From the NCBI GenBank assembly GCA_019118275.1, contig DWZH01000001.1, forward strand, positions 1-40,140: DNA of 40,140 nt. Reading direction: 5' to 3'. Positions 40,013-40,140 of this stretch are shown here, in pieces. The notes beneath the pieces are model-generated. The model was not told the origin of the DNA, did not search any database, and worked only from the letters and a program-made list of their open reading frames with translations. Within the stretch, counting starts at the first letter, position 1; every line of letters starts with the position of its first letter. The position numbers and the translations under genes are program-made. The stretch is from Candidatus Brachybacterium merdavium (GTDB lineage Bacteria > Actinomycetota > Actinomycetes > Actinomycetales > Dermabacteraceae).

Positions 40013-40140
40013 ATGGCCTCGCTCGCACCGATCATCGACCTCGCCCAGCTCCGCCGTCTCCTCGACGGCGACCGGCCCGTGCACCTGCTGGACGTGCGGT
40101 GGGCCCTCGACGGCTCCAAGGGCCGCCACGACCACCTCGA
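40013..40140 (+). CDS. Rhodanese-like sulfurtransferase (partial)
   Basis: Only the first 42 codons are present. They begin MASLAPIIDLAQLRRLL and contain PVHLLDVRWALDG, the first conserved block of tandem rhodanese (thiosulfate or 3-mercaptopyruvate) sulfurtransferases. The catalytic Cys would lie outside the window, so activity cannot be judged. It lies 10 bp after the exported hydrolase but seems to have its own -10 box. Confidence 0.7.
   Translation, partial: MASLAPIIDLAQLRRLLDGDRPVHLLDVRWALDGSKGRHDHL

Noticed and set aside
1-40140. CRISPR arrays, tRNA/rRNA genes, insertion sequences or prophage genes
   Set aside because: No regularly spaced repeats, cloverleaf-like sequence, transposase or phage structural gene was recognised by eye in any intergenic region.

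Overview
The window is about 40 kb of very GC-rich DNA with strong G/C bias at third codon positions. Its gene families are actinobacterial: DUF222-HNH endonuclease, MmyB-type XRE regulator, double-HTH MerR remnant, DUF6194, RIO kinase, and SET-type sugar efflux. Many genes start directly at a predicted transcription start. This suggests a chromosome of the Micrococcales, and Brachybacterium or a relative (Dermabacteraceae) is my best guess. That placement is inference from gene content and style, not a database match. I saw no rRNA, tRNA, CRISPR array, insertion sequence or phage gene. The content is mostly housekeeping, transport and stress functions.

Layout. Positions 1-9564 are all on the minus strand: a PD-(D/E)XK nuclease-like protein cut by the window edge, a DoxX membrane protein, a formylglycine sulfatase, an SPFH/band-7 protein, a glutathione peroxidase, then an MFS exporter, aldo/keto reductase and XRE regulator in one direction, and a PfkB sugar kinase. 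A 35-bp divergent gap leads to a class B penicillin-binding protein on the plus strand. At 11.5-12.9 kb lie guanine deaminase and a damaged locus. There a DUF6194 gene without a start codon and a MerR regulator that is 5'-truncated and carries an in-frame stop meet head to head at about 12505. Next come 2,4-dienoyl-CoA reductase and a DUF222-HNH endonuclease (minus), whose upstream region is unusually purine-rich and carries TGTGGA motifs. DUF1992 and double-VOC genes (plus) converge on a RIO kinase (minus). The kinase is preceded by a 17-codon candidate leader peptide, a solitary RES-domain gene and an amidohydrolase.

From 22.1 kb to 37.8 kb all genes are on the plus strand. First is an ABC-2 exporter pair coupled to a NarL/DesR-type two-component system. 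Then come a bile-acid/Na+ symporter-like carrier, a copper-exporting P-type ATPase behind a CsoR-like palindrome, an ABC exporter half-transporter and a methyltransferase. Next is a set resembling Bacillus YdjG/YdjI: an SPFH-SHOCT protein, a double zinc-ribbon membrane protein and a small membrane protein, followed by a flavin dehydrogenase and a P-loop kinase with 4-bp overlaps. The window ends with a beta-hydroxyacid dehydrogenase (minus), a Tat-exported endonuclease/exonuclease/phosphatase protein and the start of a rhodanese.

The most interesting signals outside the genes are: (i) a consistent TANNNT-like -10 box 6-7 nt before the start codon of about a dozen genes, implying leaderless mRNAs; (ii) a perfect 22-bp inverted repeat at 32346-32401; (iii) a long imperfect palindrome plus direct repeat at 26810-26924; (iv) the leader-like small ORF before the RIO kinase; (v) the two-gene deletion scar at about 12505. 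All functions are read from sequence motifs and family knowledge; none was tested by search.
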